The translations under genes were made by a program, and so were the position numbers. Positions 4,502-5,130 of a stretch of DNA of 5,130 bases are shown here, piece by piece; the stretch's first letter is position 1, and the number at the start of each line of letters is the position of its first letter. This stretch comes from Gammaproteobacteria bacterium. GTDB taxonomy: Bacteria > Pseudomonadota > Gammaproteobacteria > Thiohalospirales > Thiohalospiraceae. Under the pieces are notes generated by a model. It ran no database searches. It had not been told where the DNA came from and worked only from the letters and a program-made list of their open reading frames with translations. The stretch is taken from contig JABURU010000363.1 in assembly GCA_014762485.1 (NCBI GenBank), positions 1 through 5,130 on the forward strand. Reading direction: 5' to 3'.

Positions 4502-5130
4502 GTGCAAGGGTTAGACTCGCTTGTACAAGAGGCCCAACAGGCCGTCGCCGCCGCTGGCGATTTGCAGACACTGGATAACATCCGTGTTCAATATCTTGGT
4601 AAAAAAGGCTCGTTAACCGAGCAGATGAAGCAATTGGGTTCGCTATCCGCCGAGGAGCGCCCCAAGGCTGGTCAGGCCATCAACCAGGCCAAGCAGGAAG
4701 TGCAAAAGGCTATCGAGGCGCGTAAGGAAAGCCTGCAACAAGCCGCGTTGAATGAAAAGCTGGCAGCCGAGTCGGTAGATATTACCTTACCAGGCCGCAA
4801 TACTAGTCGTGGTGGTCTGCACCCGGTCACTCGTACCCTGGAGCGTATCGAGTCGCTGTTTATTCAGTTAGGTTTTGAGGTGGCGCAGGGACCGGAAATC
4901 GAAGACGACTACCACAACTTCGAAGCATTAAATATTCCGGAAACCCATCCAGCACGCGCGATGCACGATACCTTCTATTTTGATGAACACACGGTATTGC
5001 GTACCCATACCTCCCCGGTACAGATCCGTGTAATGGAAAATAAACAACCGCCTTTACGTGTTATTGCGCCGGGCCGTGTCTATCGTTGTGATTCCGATCT
5101 GACTCACACGCCGATGTTTCACCAGATAGA
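4502..5130 (+). CDS. pheS: Phenylalanyl-tRNA synthetase alpha subunit (5' part, cut by window edge)
   Basis: PheS is the catalytic alpha subunit of the cytoplasmic alpha2beta2 enzyme that charges tRNAPhe; its partner PheT would normally follow, outside the window. The window holds 209 codons plus two bases of an intact frame. The start is GTG 4502, read as MQGLDSLVQEAQQA. A purine-rich ribosome site (GGGGAG, 4490-4495) lies six bases upstream, and no in-frame ATG or TTG exists nearby. Residues about 1-92 form the N-terminal helical arm that binds tRNA (YLGKKGSLTEQMKQL, then EERPKAGQAINQAK). The catalytic domain begins at about 95 with LPGR and GGLHPVTRTLERIE. GPEIEDDYHNFEALNIP (130-146), RTHTSPVQIR (167-176) and GRVYRCDSDLTHTPMFHQI (191-209, class II motif 2 beginning) follow. 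The alignment with E. coli PheS is nearly gap-free. It is separated from rplT by a strong terminator, so its supply of transcripts is an open point. Confidence 0.97.
   Translation, partial: MQGLDSLVQEAQQAVAAAGDLQTLDNIRVQYLGKKGSLTEQMKQLGSLSAEERPKAGQAINQAKQEVQKAIEARKESLQQAALNEKLAAESVDITLPGRNTSRGGLHPVTRTLERIESLFIQLGFEVAQGPEIEDDYHNFEALNIPETHPARAMHDTFYFDEHTVLRTHTSPVQIRVMENKQPPLRVIAPGRVYRCDSDLTHTPMFHQI

Overview
The window is a housekeeping stretch from a gammaproteobacterium. It carries the classic thrS-infC-rpmI-rplT-pheS translation cluster, all on the + strand, preceded by the 3' end of an unrelated envelope-type gene. The gene order, the ThrS, IF3, L35, L20 and PheS sequences (close to the Escherichia coli proteins, from memory), the AUC-started infC and the tRNA-like thrS leader all point to Gammaproteobacteria. 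GC content looks moderate. I cannot name a genus. There are no mobile elements, CRISPR arrays, tRNAs or rRNAs.

Layout. (1) Positions 1-1022 hold a 5'-truncated gene. Its product looks like an outer-membrane beta-barrel joined by a short coiled coil to a LytR_C-type domain, an unusual combination. (2) Positions 1023-1174 hold an extended -10 promoter and a two-hairpin thrS leader. The second hairpin has a seven-base loop, CUCGUAU, that reads as a tRNAThr(CGU) anticodon loop and sits just before the thrS ribosome binding site. (3) thrS (1175-3106) ends in TAG, with infC (3110-3637) starting three bases later, in the same frame, at an AUC codon. (4) Positions 3638-3766 form a structured leader for rpmI in which two helices interleave as a pseudoknot, one of them covering the bases between the Shine-Dalgarno and the AUG. 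(5) rpmI (3767-3964) and rplT (3981-4334) are tightly spaced. (6) Positions 4335-4501 contain a strong intrinsic terminator and then a long imperfect palindrome. I find no Phe-rich leader peptide like E. coli pheM. (7) pheS starts at GTG 4502 and runs off the right edge.

Functionally the cluster makes two aminoacyl-tRNA synthetases, an initiation factor and two 50S proteins. Three layers of feedback are legible in the sequence: ThrS binding its own leader (tRNA mimicry), IF3 acting on its own non-canonical start codon, and L20 acting on the rpmI leader pseudoknot. All three are known for E. coli; their operation here is inferred. The parts most worth a second look are the barrel/LytR_C fusion, the compact thrS operator, the rpmI pseudoknot and the unexplained 49-base palindrome before pheS. 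I do not see a wholly new system.
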